Positions 15,138 through 22,161 of a stretch of DNA of 37,467 nt are shown in pieces. Made by a program: the position numbers and the translations under genes. Where the stretch lies: NCBI GenBank assembly GCA_947624305.1, contig CANQKC010000028.1:1-37467 (forward strand), written 5' to 3'. A model generated the notes under the pieces. It was given only the letters and a program-made list of their open reading frames with translations. It did not search any database and was not told the origin of the DNA. This DNA is from an uncultured Monoglobus sp. GTDB taxonomy: Bacteria; Bacillota; Clostridia; Monoglobales; Monoglobaceae. How positions within the stretch are numbered: position 1 is the first letter of the stretch; each line of letters begins with the position of its first letter.

Positions 15138-15315
15138 TTGCCACATTAAATTGAATAATTATTGTATTAAGCTGCGCATTTTTTGTTGCAAAAAATGCTT
15201 GCTCTTTATAATGCTGGTTTAATGCAAACTCTACTCAAAGAGTAAATTCGGTTTAGTGTGGCAACTACCGGAGCGAAGCGTTTTTTGGCGCGGCGCTTCG
15301 GCGGCGCGCTTTTTT
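15138..15315 (+). ncRNA. orphan structured RNA with 6S-like architecture
   Basis: Three nested helices are visible. P1 is an 18-bp closing helix (15138-15155 with 15247-15264), fully paired with three G-U. P2 is 13 bp (15162-15174 with 15215-15227), four of them G-U. P3 is a 10-bp hairpin (15176-15185 with 15189-15198, loop TTG). The 3' strand between P2 and P1 holds a small hairpin (ACTC-AAA-GAGT). A UUCG-capped terminator follows at 15288-15315. Promoter, helix and terminator together indicate a transcript of about 175 nt. The closing stem, asymmetric bubble with small 3' hairpin, and apical stem recall 6S RNA, but the core is shorter than usual, so the class is uncertain. No reading frame of note lies inside. 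Confidence 0.65.
15288..15315 (+). terminator. UUCG-capped terminator of the structured RNA
   Basis: GCGCG (15288-15292) pairs with CGCGC (15305-15309) and CGC with GCG around a TTCG loop (one G-G mismatch), followed by six T. An alternative pairing of CGAAGCG (15274-15280) with CGCTTCG (15294-15300) would disrupt it. Confidence 0.85.
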
Positions 15316-15353
15316 AGTTAAAGGCTCCGTTTGCTGCACAAGTTAAATAAAAT

Positions 15354-15374
15354 GCCGGCCCCTAAGGGGCCGGC
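15354..15374. terminator. hpf terminator
   Basis: A perfect 9-bp GC stem (15354-15362 with 15366-15374, loop TAA). The minus-strand side is followed by a T-rich stretch, so it can end hpf; the plus side also has GTTTTG. Confidence 0.8.
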
Positions 15375-15393
15375 GTTTTGTATTTCAAAGTAA

Positions 15394-15933
15394 TTATTCG
15401 TCAAGCTCGATCAGGGCGTAGTTTCCGTCCTTTCTCTTGTAGACGATATTGGGCGTCATGGTGTCGGGGTTGTTAAAGATAAAGAACGAGTGGCCCAGCA
15501 TGTTCATCTGAAGAATTGCTTCCTCGGGCATCATGGGCTTCGCGGAGATCGTCTTGGTCTTGATGATCTTGAACTCGGTCTCCTCCTCAACGGGTTCGGG
15601 CTCGGGCGTGATCGCCACATATTGGTCAAATCCGCCGCCGCGGAGACGCTTTGAGAGCTTGGTCTTGTTCTTTCTTATCTGTCTGTCAATGGCGCTGAGG
15701 CAGTTGTCGACCGCGGTAAGCAGGTCGCGGTTCTTGTCCTCCGCGCGAATGATAAAGCCCTTGTAACGGAAGGTGATCTCAACAATTATATCGTCTTTGA
15801 ACTCCGAAACAATGATCTTACATTCGTTTGAATTATCGTCAAAAAACTTGTCCAGCTTTTTTACTTTTGATAAAATCTTGTCTTTGCTGGAATCCGACAA
15901 ACTGAATTTTTTTGTAATAATGTTGTAAGTCAT
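15394..15933 (-). CDS. hpf: long-form ribosome hibernation promoting factor
   Basis: The 179-residue protein has the HPF/RaiA N-terminal domain (about 1-100; TYNIITKKFSLSDSSKDKIL, KKLDKFFDDNSNECKIIVSE, NCLSAIDRQIRKNKTK) that binds the decoding centre. A linker rich in Glu/Pro leads to the conserved long-form C-terminal domain (about 125-179; PMMPEEAILQMNMLGHSFFIF, then YKRKDGNYALIEL), which dimerises two ribosomes into 100S particles. The ATG follows GGAGGT. It is monocistronic with a promoter at 16003-16031. Confidence 0.96.
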   Translation of the reverse strand: MTYNIITKKFSLSDSSKDKILSKVKKLDKFFDDNSNECKIIVSEFKDDIIVEITFRYKGFIIRAEDKNRDLLTAVDNCLSAIDRQIRKNKTKLSKRLRGGGFDQYVAITPEPEPVEEETEFKIIKTKTISAKPMMPEEAILQMNMLGHSFFIFNNPDTMTPNIVYKRKDGNYALIELDE

Positions 15934-16002
15934 AATATTACCTCCGGTCGATTGTATAAATTAAACTAATAAGTTTTTTTCAAAAGCTTATCTTATGTTC
16001 AT

Positions 16003-16031
16003 ATTATATAATACTTTTACGAAAATAGCAA
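16003..16031 (-). promoter_or_regulatory. hpf promoter
   Basis: On the minus strand TTGCTA (16026-16031), a 17-bp spacer and TATAAT (16003-16008). Confidence 0.6.
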
Positions 16032-16078
16032 TAGCAAAATAGAATTTTTTTGAAATTTTTTAAAAATTTGGTTTTTTC

Positions 16079-16107
16079 TTGCATGCGGCGCGCTGTTATG
16101 ATATAAT
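16079..16107 (+). promoter_or_regulatory. strong plus-strand promoter reading antisense to DUF4830
   Basis: TTGCAT (16079-16084), a 17-bp spacer and perfect TATAAT (16102-16107), with a T-tract upstream of the -35. The predicted start (about 16114) lies in the 3' end of the minus-strand DUF4830 gene; the first plus-strand gene is rsuA, 530 bp on. Confidence 0.7.
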
Positions 16108-16111
16108 TATT

Positions 16112-16564
16112 TTAATCGGCGCTCGGCGCGGATATTTGCGAGATGTCGGAGATCGGAGCCGTCGCTCCGTTGGTTGATATGTCGGTAATGTCCGCGGCGA
16201 TGATCTCGGACTTATAGACAAACACGTCCGCGCGTATCTTTCCGCCGTCCGACTTGCTGTGATTCAAGACCTTGTAGGAATATCGTGTGATATTCTTTCC
16301 GCGGTAGTCCGCCGTTGACGAGCCGTCTATGGCGGAAAGCTGCGAGTGGACAAGGAACACGCCGCTCAGGTCCTCCGGGATAGTGAGGTGCGAGATGTCG
16401 GCGGGCGACTCCTCGACCTGCCAGCCGAACGAGCTTATGAAGTCGATATTTTTTCGGTTGGCCGCGCCGTCAACCGAGAACAGCGCGAAGATCACCGCGA
16501 TAACGACCGCCGCGGCGGCGATGAACATTAATTTGTATTTGTACTTTTTAACAAAATTTTTCAT
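16112..16564 (-). CDS. DUF4830-like membrane-anchored protein
   Basis: The 150-residue protein has a basic N-terminus and one membrane helix (about 12-30, LMFIAAAAVVIAVIFALF), then an extracytoplasmic part. That part contains IDFISSFGWQVEESP, LTIPEDLSGVFLVHSQLSAIDG and YRGKNITRYSYKVLNH, a pattern I associate with DUF4830, whose function is unknown. The ATG follows GGAG. The whole gene lies opposite the possible plus-strand leader from the promoter at 16079. Confidence 0.7.
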   Translation of the reverse strand: MKNFVKKYKYKLMFIAAAAVVIAVIFALFSVDGAANRKNIDFISSFGWQVEESPADISHLTIPEDLSGVFLVHSQLSAIDGSSTADYRGKNITRYSYKVLNHSKSDGGKIRADVFVYKSEIIAADITDISTNGATAPISDISQISAPSAD

Positions 16565-16594
16565 AATCAGCGCTCCTTAGCGGGTCTTATGATT

Positions 16595-16624
16595 ATTATA
16601 TTGAATTAAAAGCGGAATTATGAA
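16595..16624 (-). promoter_or_regulatory. probable DUF4830 promoter
   Basis: On the minus strand TATAAT (16595-16600) with TTCATA 18 bp upstream (16619-16624); the -35 is weak. Confidence 0.4.
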
Positions 16625-16640
16625 CCGCGCGGTAAGAAAA

Positions 16641-17372
16641 ATGAGAATTGACAAATATTTGTCCGGCCTGGGCTTCGGCTCCCGCAAGGACGTTAAAAAA
16701 ATGATAAAGCAGGGCAGAGTCAGCGTTGACGGAGCGGCTGTCGCCGCGCCGGAAGCGGCGGTCGATCCGAACCGCAGCCGCGTCTGCGTTGACGGGAAAG
16801 AGACGGTCTACCGCGAATTCGCCTATGTGATGCTCAACAAGCCGAAGGGTTACGTCTCCGCCACCGAGGACGGCAGATACCCCACGGTGTGCGAGCTCGC
16901 GCCCGATGAGCTTGCGCACATGAGGCTTTTTCCGGTCGGCAGGCTTGACGTTGACACCGAGGGCCTGTGCCTGCTGACCAACGACGGGGCACTTGCCCAC
17001 AGGCTGCTCAGCCCCAAAAAGCATGTGCCGAAAACGTATATAGCGGAGCTCAGCGCGCCCGCGGAGGAGGAAGACGTCAAGCTGTTCGCCTCGGGCGTCA
17101 CACTTGACGACGGATATGTCTGCAAGCCCGCGGAGCTTGAAATTCTTGAAAACAACTCGGCCCGCGTGGTTATATATGAGGGCAAATATCATCAGGTAAA
17201 GCGCATGTTCGCGGCGGTCGGAAAGAGGGTAACGGCATTGAGGCGCGTTAAGATCGGCGGCCTCGGCCTTGACGAGAGCCTTGCCGTCGGCGAGGCGCGC
17301 GAACTGACCGCGGACGAGATAGCGCTGCTTGAGATTTTTGAAAATCAGACGGGAGATAATATAAATGCTTAA
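16641..17372 (+). CDS. rsuA: 16S rRNA pseudouridine synthase, RsuA family
   Basis: An S4-like RNA-binding domain (about 1-60, MRIDKYLSGLGFGSRKDVKK) precedes the catalytic domain with YVMLNKPKGYVSAT and the active-site Asp in FPVGRLDVDTEGL (about residue 104). The SPKKHVPKTYIAEL segment is closer to RsuA, which makes pseudouridine 516 in 16S rRNA, than to RluB/E/F. An in-frame ATG at 16620 would add seven residues; neither start has a strong Shine-Dalgarno, and the later one gives the family N-terminus. The 3' end overlaps the next gene by 8 nt. Confidence 0.88.
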   Translation: MRIDKYLSGLGFGSRKDVKKMIKQGRVSVDGAAVAAPEAAVDPNRSRVCVDGKETVYREFAYVMLNKPKGYVSATEDGRYPTVCELAPDELAHMRLFPVGRLDVDTEGLCLLTNDGALAHRLLSPKKHVPKTYIAELSAPAEEEDVKLFASGVTLDDGYVCKPAELEILENNSARVVIYEGKYHQVKRMFAAVGKRVTALRRVKIGGLGLDESLAVGEARELTADEIALLEIFENQTGDNINA

Positions 17373-18270
17373 AGAGAACGAGATAAAAAACGCGATACCC
17401 AAGGTGTGCGCGGTGCACGACCTTTCGGGCTTCGGAAAGGTCTCTCTGACCGAGGTCATACCGATAATCTCCGCGATGGGGATCGAGGTCTGCCCGTTGC
17501 CCACGGCTGTGCTTTCGACCCATACCTACGAGTTTAAGGGCTACACATTTTGCGACCTGACCGACCAGATGCGCGGAATAATCAGTCACTGGGACGAGCT
17601 GGGGCTCAAGTTTGACGCGGTTTACAGCGGGTATATGGGAAGCACCGAGCAGCTGGAAATACTGAAAGAGTTTATGATCAGGGCCAAGGGCTACGGCGCT
17701 CTGACGGTCGTCGATCCCGTTATGGGTGACAGCGACCTTGTGGAAAACGGGTTTTATTCCGATAAGGTAATCGGAATGCTTGACGGAATGCGCGAGCTCT
17801 GCGGAATAGCCGAGGTCATCACGCCAAACGTCACCGAGACCTGTATGCTGATCGGCGAAAAGCCGAGAAAGCGGCCCGTCAGCAACAATATGATAAAACG
17901 CTACCTCAAAAAGCTGGCCGCGCTCGGAGCGAGATATGTAGCCATAACAAGCGTTATGGACTCCGAAAATTCCATGTGCGTGGCTGTCTATGACGGCGAC
18001 ACCGGCAAGTGCTACAAGGTGGACTGCGGCTATGTCAACCGCCTGTTCCACGGCACGGGCGATATTTACACCTCGGTGCTGACCGGAGCTCTGCTCAAGG
18101 GCGAGAGCATGATCGAGGCGGCGAACCTCGCCGCGGGCTTTGTGTATAAGGCGATCCAGGCCACGATACGCCACCCGGAGATAAGAATACGCGAGGGTGT
18201 GCTGTTTGAGCCCGTGCTTTCGAGCTATTTCAACAAGACCGAGTATGATAAAAGATATGTGGAGATCTGA
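17365..18270 (+). CDS. pyridoxamine/pyridoxal kinase-like protein
   Basis: The 301-residue protein belongs to the ribokinase-like vitamin kinase group (PdxK/PdxY/ThiD). It begins with VCAVHDLSGFGKVSLTEVIPIISAMG and the LPTAVLSTHTYEFKG segment that distinguishes pyridoxal kinases. Further on are VVDPVMGDSD, ITPNVTETCMLIGE and the anion-hole region FHGTGDIYTSVLTGALLKG with its catalytic Asp. It should phosphorylate a B6 vitamer with ATP in salvage of pyridoxal phosphate. GGGAG precedes the ATG, and it overlaps rsuA by 8 nt, so the two are translationally coupled. Confidence 0.88.
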   Translation: MLKENEIKNAIPKVCAVHDLSGFGKVSLTEVIPIISAMGIEVCPLPTAVLSTHTYEFKGYTFCDLTDQMRGIISHWDELGLKFDAVYSGYMGSTEQLEILKEFMIRAKGYGALTVVDPVMGDSDLVENGFYSDKVIGMLDGMRELCGIAEVITPNVTETCMLIGEKPRKRPVSNNMIKRYLKKLAALGARYVAITSVMDSENSMCVAVYDGDTGKCYKVDCGYVNRLFHGTGDIYTSVLTGALLKGESMIEAANLAAGFVYKAIQATIRHPEIRIREGVLFEPVLSSYFNKTEYDKRYVEI

Positions 18271-18290
18271 TTTTCAAGGATGGTGAGATT

Positions 18291-19823
18291 ATGATCACAA
18301 AAATCAACAGCTGCGGCTTAAAAGGCATTGACGGCTATATAATAAGCGTGGAGACAGGCGTCAGCGGCGGCTTCCCCGCGTGGGAGATCGTCGGCCTTCC
18401 GGACGCCTCGGTCCGCGAGTCGAAGGAGCGCATAAGAAGCGCCCTCAACAACACCGGATATGTGGTGCCGGGCAGGAGGATCGTGATAAACCTCGCCCCC
18501 GCGGACGTCAAAAAGGAGGGCGCGTATCTTGATCTGCCAATAACCGTGGGCCTGCTCACGGCCTCGGAACAGATTTTCTGCGGCAGTCTTTCAAAAGCCG
18601 CCTTTATGGGCGAGCTTTCGCTGGACGGCGCGGTGCGGCGGATCGACGGCGTGCTGCCCATGGTCATCAAGGCCTATCAGTCGGGCATGACCGAAATATT
18701 TGTGCCGTTTGACAATGCCGAGGAAGCGGCGGTCGTCAGCGGGGCGAACGTTTACGGTGTGCGCTCTCTCGGTCAGCTTATCGACCATCTGATCGGAAAA
18801 AGAAGGATAGTGCCCACAAAGGTCAATATAGACGAGATTTTTGGAAAAGCCGCGAAATATACATATGATTTTTCCGAGGTAAAGGGTCAGGAAAACGTGA
18901 AGCGCGCCATGGAGGTCGCCGCGGCGGGCGGACATAACGTTCTGCTTATCGGCCCTCCCGGCTCGGGCAAGACGATGCTCGCCCAAAGGCTGCCGACAAT
19001 ACTTCCGGATCTGACGTTTGACGAGGCCTTAGAGGCCACGAAGATACACAGCATTGCCGGAAAAATGCCGAAGGGCGCGCCGATGATACTCACGCGCCCG
19101 TTCAGGAGCCCGCACCATACGGTGTCGGCTGTGGCGCTTTCGGGCGGCGGCAGCAACCCGAAGCCCGGCGAGATAAGCCTGTCGCACAACGGAGTGCTGT
19201 TCCTTGATGAGCTGCCCGAGTTCCGCAAGGACGCGCTTGAGGTGATGCGCCAGCCGCTTGAGGACGGCGTTGTAACCATCACGAGGGTCCAGGGCTCGTA
19301 TTCCTATCCCTGCAACGTGATGCTCGTGGCGTCGATGAACCCCTGCCCCTGCGGATATTACGGAGACAGAAAGCACGACTGCACCTGCACCCCGAAAAAG
19401 ATAGCCGCGTATCTCGGCAAGGTCAGCGGGCCTCTGCTCGACAGAATTGATCTGCATATCGAGGTTCCCGCGGTTGAGTATGACGAGCTTGACAGCAAGG
19501 AAAAGCCAGAGTCCTCGGCGGATATAAAGAAAAGAGTTGACCGCGCGCGGAAGATACAGACCGAGCGTTACAGGGGAACGGGCGTGTATTCAAACAGCGG
19601 ACTGACGCCGAGTCTGGTAGAGAAATACTGCGTCCTCAGCGGCGCGGCAAACAATATGCTCAAGGCGGCTTTTGAAAGCCTGGGCATGAGCGGCAGAGCG
19701 TATAACAGGGTGCTCAAGGTGGCGCGCACCATAGCGGACCTTGACGGCAGCGATATAATAGGAGAGAGTCATATCGCCGAAGCCGTTCAGTACCGCTCGC
19801 TTGACCGAAAATTCTGGGCATAA
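18291..19823 (+). CDS. comM: YifB/ComM-family AAA+ ATPase
   Basis: The 510-residue protein has the ComM layout: an N-terminal Lon-like/ChlI domain (about 1-170, EIVGLPDASVRESKERIRSA, INLAPADVKKEGAYLDLPI) and an Mg-chelatase-type AAA+ core with Walker A GPPGSGKT (221-228), Walker B LFLDELPEF and RSPHHTVSAVAL. A Cys-rich insert (NPCPCGYYGDRKHDCTC) and a C-terminal helical domain (MSGRAYNRVLKVARTIADL) complete it. In competent bacteria ComM is a branch-migration helicase acting in transformation; a broader recombination role is likely in Clostridia. It lies 20 bp after the kinase gene. Confidence 0.93.
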   Translation: MITKINSCGLKGIDGYIISVETGVSGGFPAWEIVGLPDASVRESKERIRSALNNTGYVVPGRRIVINLAPADVKKEGAYLDLPITVGLLTASEQIFCGSLSKAAFMGELSLDGAVRRIDGVLPMVIKAYQSGMTEIFVPFDNAEEAAVVSGANVYGVRSLGQLIDHLIGKRRIVPTKVNIDEIFGKAAKYTYDFSEVKGQENVKRAMEVAAAGGHNVLLIGPPGSGKTMLAQRLPTILPDLTFDEALEATKIHSIAGKMPKGAPMILTRPFRSPHHTVSAVALSGGGSNPKPGEISLSHNGVLFLDELPEFRKDALEVMRQPLEDGVVTITRVQGSYSYPCNVMLVASMNPCPCGYYGDRKHDCTCTPKKIAAYLGKVSGPLLDRIDLHIEVPAVEYDELDSKEKPESSADIKKRVDRARKIQTERYRGTGVYSNSGLTPSLVEKYCVLSGAANNMLKAAFESLGMSGRAYNRVLKVARTIADLDGSDIIGESHIAEAVQYRSLDRKFWA

Positions 19824-19845
19824 TATTAAATTGGAGATGTGAGGT

Positions 19846-20352
19846 TTGAAATTAAACATAGTTTTGGTGGAGCCGGAAATCCCGTCAAACACCGGCAATA
19901 TCTCAAGAACGTGCAGCGTTATCGGAGCGGCGCTGCATCTGGTGCATCCGCTGGGCTTTGACATAAGCGAAAAGCGGGTGCGCCGCGCGGGGCTCGATTA
20001 TTGGTCGGAGCTTGAGCTGTATGAATACGGCTCGTTTGATGAGGTGCTCAAAAAATATAAGGACGGCGAGTTTTTCTACTGCACCACTAAGGGGAAAAAT
20101 ATTTACTCGGACGTCGATTATAAGAAATTTACCGATCGGGGCCGGGAGATATTTCTGGTGTTCGGCAAGGAAACGAAGGGGCTTCCCGAGCCGCTGCTTA
20201 AGGAGCATTACGACCGCTGCGTGAGAATTCCGATGCGGAGCGACATGCGCTCGCTCAATCTTTCAAACGCGGTCGCGGTAATCGCCTATGAGGTCCTGCG
20301 CAGCCACAATTTCGAGAATTTGCAGACCGAGGGACAGCTTCGCGAGCGCTGA
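19846..20352 (+). CDS. trmL: tRNA (cytidine34-2'-O)-methyltransferase
   Basis: The 168-residue protein is a SPOUT methyltransferase with the TrmL pattern: NIVLVEPEIPSNTGNISRTC at the start, LVHPLGFDISEKRVRRAGLDYW, then the knot motifs FLVFGKETKGLP, IPMRSDMRSLNLSNAVAVIAYEV. It 2'-O-methylates the wobble base of tRNA-Leu. The start is TTG, preceded by GGAG at suitable spacing. Its stop codon lies at the very edge of an intergenic repeat. Confidence 0.93.
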   Translation: MKLNIVLVEPEIPSNTGNISRTCSVIGAALHLVHPLGFDISEKRVRRAGLDYWSELELYEYGSFDEVLKKYKDGEFFYCTTKGKNIYSDVDYKKFTDRGREIFLVFGKETKGLPEPLLKEHYDRCVRIPMRSDMRSLNLSNAVAVIAYEVLRSHNFENLQTEGQLRER

Positions 20353-20655
20353 TCACTACGTTAACCCCTCTCCGACGCCTCCGGCAATGTTCGCCAACGT
20401 TAATGATTTGTGGCCACGTTTATCCGAGGAAACGGAATACCGTAGTGCAACGAACCCGCTTCGCGGCTCCGGCCGCAGCCACCTCTCCCCAAAGGGAGAG
20501 GCAAACGAGGCCCGCGGCGGCGCCCTACAATGATAGGGGAGGCAGACGAGCGGATAATATCCGCCCGACGGGACGTCGAGGGCGCCGTCCCCTACGGAAT
20601 AGGTGCGTTAAACGTCGTAGGGGCGGACGACCTCGGCCGCCCGTCCGACTGAATG
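20348..20655 (+). repeat. composite intergenic repeat, copy 1
   Basis: This roughly 300-bp gap between trmL and the degV-like gene is a mosaic of repeat modules shared with 34471-34722. Exact identities are 43 nt (20398-20440 with 34522-34564) and 27 nt (20569-20595 with 34652-34678). Between these cores are hairpins whose stems differ in the two copies. An ORF runs through it into the degV-like gene but is low-complexity and lacks its own start signals. Confidence 0.85.
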
Positions 20656-20687
20656 GAGAAAATAAAATAATTAAAAGGAGAAAAGCA

Positions 20688-21554
20688 ATGATCAAATTAA
20701 TGATTGACAGAGGGGCGGACATACCCGTTGAGCTTCTGAAAAAATATGATATTAGCGTGCTGCCGTTCACGGTAAACCTGGACGGCAACAGCATAACCGC
20801 GGGCGGCGATTTTGACGCGGACGAGTTTTACAAAATGGTGGAGAGCAGCGAGAATGTTCCGACCACCAGCCAGATGTCGCCCGAGGATATGGAGGCCATG
20901 TTCCGCAGGATAGGCAAAGAGAACCAAATAATATATATCTCGATCTCCGCGAACGGCAGCGGCATTAACAACACCGCGCACATGATCGCCGACAGTCTCA
21001 AGGACGAGGGCTTTGACATCACGATCGTAAATTCCGAAATGTATACCATGGCGATAGGAAAACCGGTGCTTGACGCGGCCGAAATGGCGGCCGCCGGGGC
21101 CTCAAAGGATGAGGTCGTTGATTACCTCGAAACGACATACAAGCGCGACACGGCGTATTTTGTGGTTGACGACCTGACCTTCCTCAAAAAGGGCGGCAGG
21201 ATCAAGGCCACGACCATGGCGATCAGCGCCCTGCTCGACATCAAGCCGATACTTATGATCACGGACGGTTTGGTTGAGGCCTGCCGAAAGGTCCGCGGGC
21301 TCAAAAAGGCAATGGCGAGCCTTGTGGGATATGCCGAGGAGAGAATGGAAAACCCGCAGGAAAACGAGGTTATCGTTATGGACACCGGCGCGCCCGACAA
21401 GGTGGAGATCGTCGAGAACCTGCTGCGCGAGCGCGTGAAGCCCAAAAAGATCACTCACTACAAGATCGGCCCGGTGATAACTTCCCACGCGGGTCTGGGC
21501 CTTGTGGGGATATATTTTAAGCACAAAAAGCCCTATACCGAATATGAAAAATAA
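20688..21554 (+). CDS. DegV family fatty-acid-binding protein
   Basis: The 288-residue protein starts IKLMIDRGADIPVELLKKYD and carries LPFTVNLDG, TSQMSPEDM and YISISANGSGINNTAHM, the lipid-headgroup-binding motifs of the DegV family. The C-terminal domain contains DDLTFLKKGGRIKATTMAIS and ITSHAGLGLVGIYF. In Gram-positive bacteria DegV/FakB proteins present fatty acids to FakA kinase; no fakA lies nearby, so the partner is elsewhere or the role differs. The frame stays open back to 20403 through repeat DNA, but the ATG at 20688 has AAAAGGAG and the family N-terminus. Confidence 0.93.
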   Translation: MIKLMIDRGADIPVELLKKYDISVLPFTVNLDGNSITAGGDFDADEFYKMVESSENVPTTSQMSPEDMEAMFRRIGKENQIIYISISANGSGINNTAHMIADSLKDEGFDITIVNSEMYTMAIGKPVLDAAEMAAAGASKDEVVDYLETTYKRDTAYFVVDDLTFLKKGGRIKATTMAISALLDIKPILMITDGLVEACRKVRGLKKAMASLVGYAEERMENPQENEVIVMDTGAPDKVEIVENLLRERVKPKKITHYKIGPVITSHAGLGLVGIYFKHKKPYTEYEK

Positions 21555-21577
21555 ATTTTAATTGTTTGGAGATAAGT

Positions 21578-22111
21578 ATGTTTCTGGAAAAAGACGAAAT
21601 GAAATTTGCCATCCTCTATGCTCTGAGGCAGTACCCGCACCCTTTGTCGCTGACGAGAATTACCGAGCTTATGACATGGGATGAGAACGTTATGAGCTAT
21701 TTTGACCTGACGATAATGCTCAGCGAGCTCATCGAGGACGGGTTTATCGACAGGCTGTATTACCGCGACGAGGAATGTGTCAGGCTGACCGGAAAGGGCG
21801 TGGACACCGACGGATTTTTCAGCGGAAGGGTGCCGCCCAGCATAAGGGCGCGCATAAGGTCGGTGGCGAGCCGCGAGGAATTTGACGAGAAAACAAACCC
21901 CAACAGCATAACCGCCGTGACCGAACCGCTTGGAGAGGGGCGATATATGGCGGCTCTTACCATGCTCGACAGGGGCGAGCCCATGCTTGAGCTCAAGATC
22001 GACGCGGGCAACAGGGTACAGGCGGGCAGAACGGCGCGGCTGCTCAAGAAAAACGCCGCCGAAATATATAAGTATATTTGCAAAACACTTGACGAAAACG
22101 GCCAAGATTGA
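21578..22111 (+). CDS. DUF4364 family protein
   Basis: The 177-residue protein fits the DUF4364 family of Firmicutes. It has an N-terminal winged-helix-like part (FLEKDEMKFAILYALRQYP, LTRITELMTWDENVMSYFDLTIMLSELIEDGFI, then RLTGKGVDT) and a C-terminal beta-rich portion. The role is unknown; the fold suggests DNA binding. A TTG at 21566 is in frame, but GGAG at about 21568 serves the ATG at 21578. Its stop overlaps the spacer of the alaS promoter. Confidence 0.8.
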   Translation: MFLEKDEMKFAILYALRQYPHPLSLTRITELMTWDENVMSYFDLTIMLSELIEDGFIDRLYYRDEECVRLTGKGVDTDGFFSGRVPPSIRARIRSVASREEFDEKTNPNSITAVTEPLGEGRYMAALTMLDRGEPMLELKIDAGNRVQAGRTARLLKKNAAEIYKYICKTLDENGQD

Positions 22112-22117
22112 TATAAT
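22089..22117 (+). promoter_or_regulatory. alaS promoter
   Basis: TTGACG (22089-22094), a 17-bp spacer and TATAAT (22112-22117), overlapping the 3' end of the DUF4364 gene. Confidence 0.8.
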
Positions 22118-22161
22118 ATTTATTTAGTGAAATTTATTATTTGAAGCAAGAGGTAGATAAA

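Noticed and set aside
15105..15315. Miniature inverted-repeat transposable element
   Set aside because: The ends are inverted repeats, but they are followed by a terminator and preceded by a promoter positioned exactly for transcription, no target duplication is visible, and there is a nested inner helix. It was kept as an RNA candidate with this as an alternative.
15394..16060. raiA-motif RNA next to hpf
   Set aside because: That RNA class is expected upstream of the gene. The upstream region here (15934-16060) is short, A/T-rich and unstructured, and the folded RNA lies downstream on the opposite strand.
20403..20687. N-terminal extension of the DegV-like protein through the repeat
   Set aside because: The extension is Arg/Pro/Gly-rich translated repeat DNA, while a strong AAAAGGAG and the family N-terminus mark the start at 20688.
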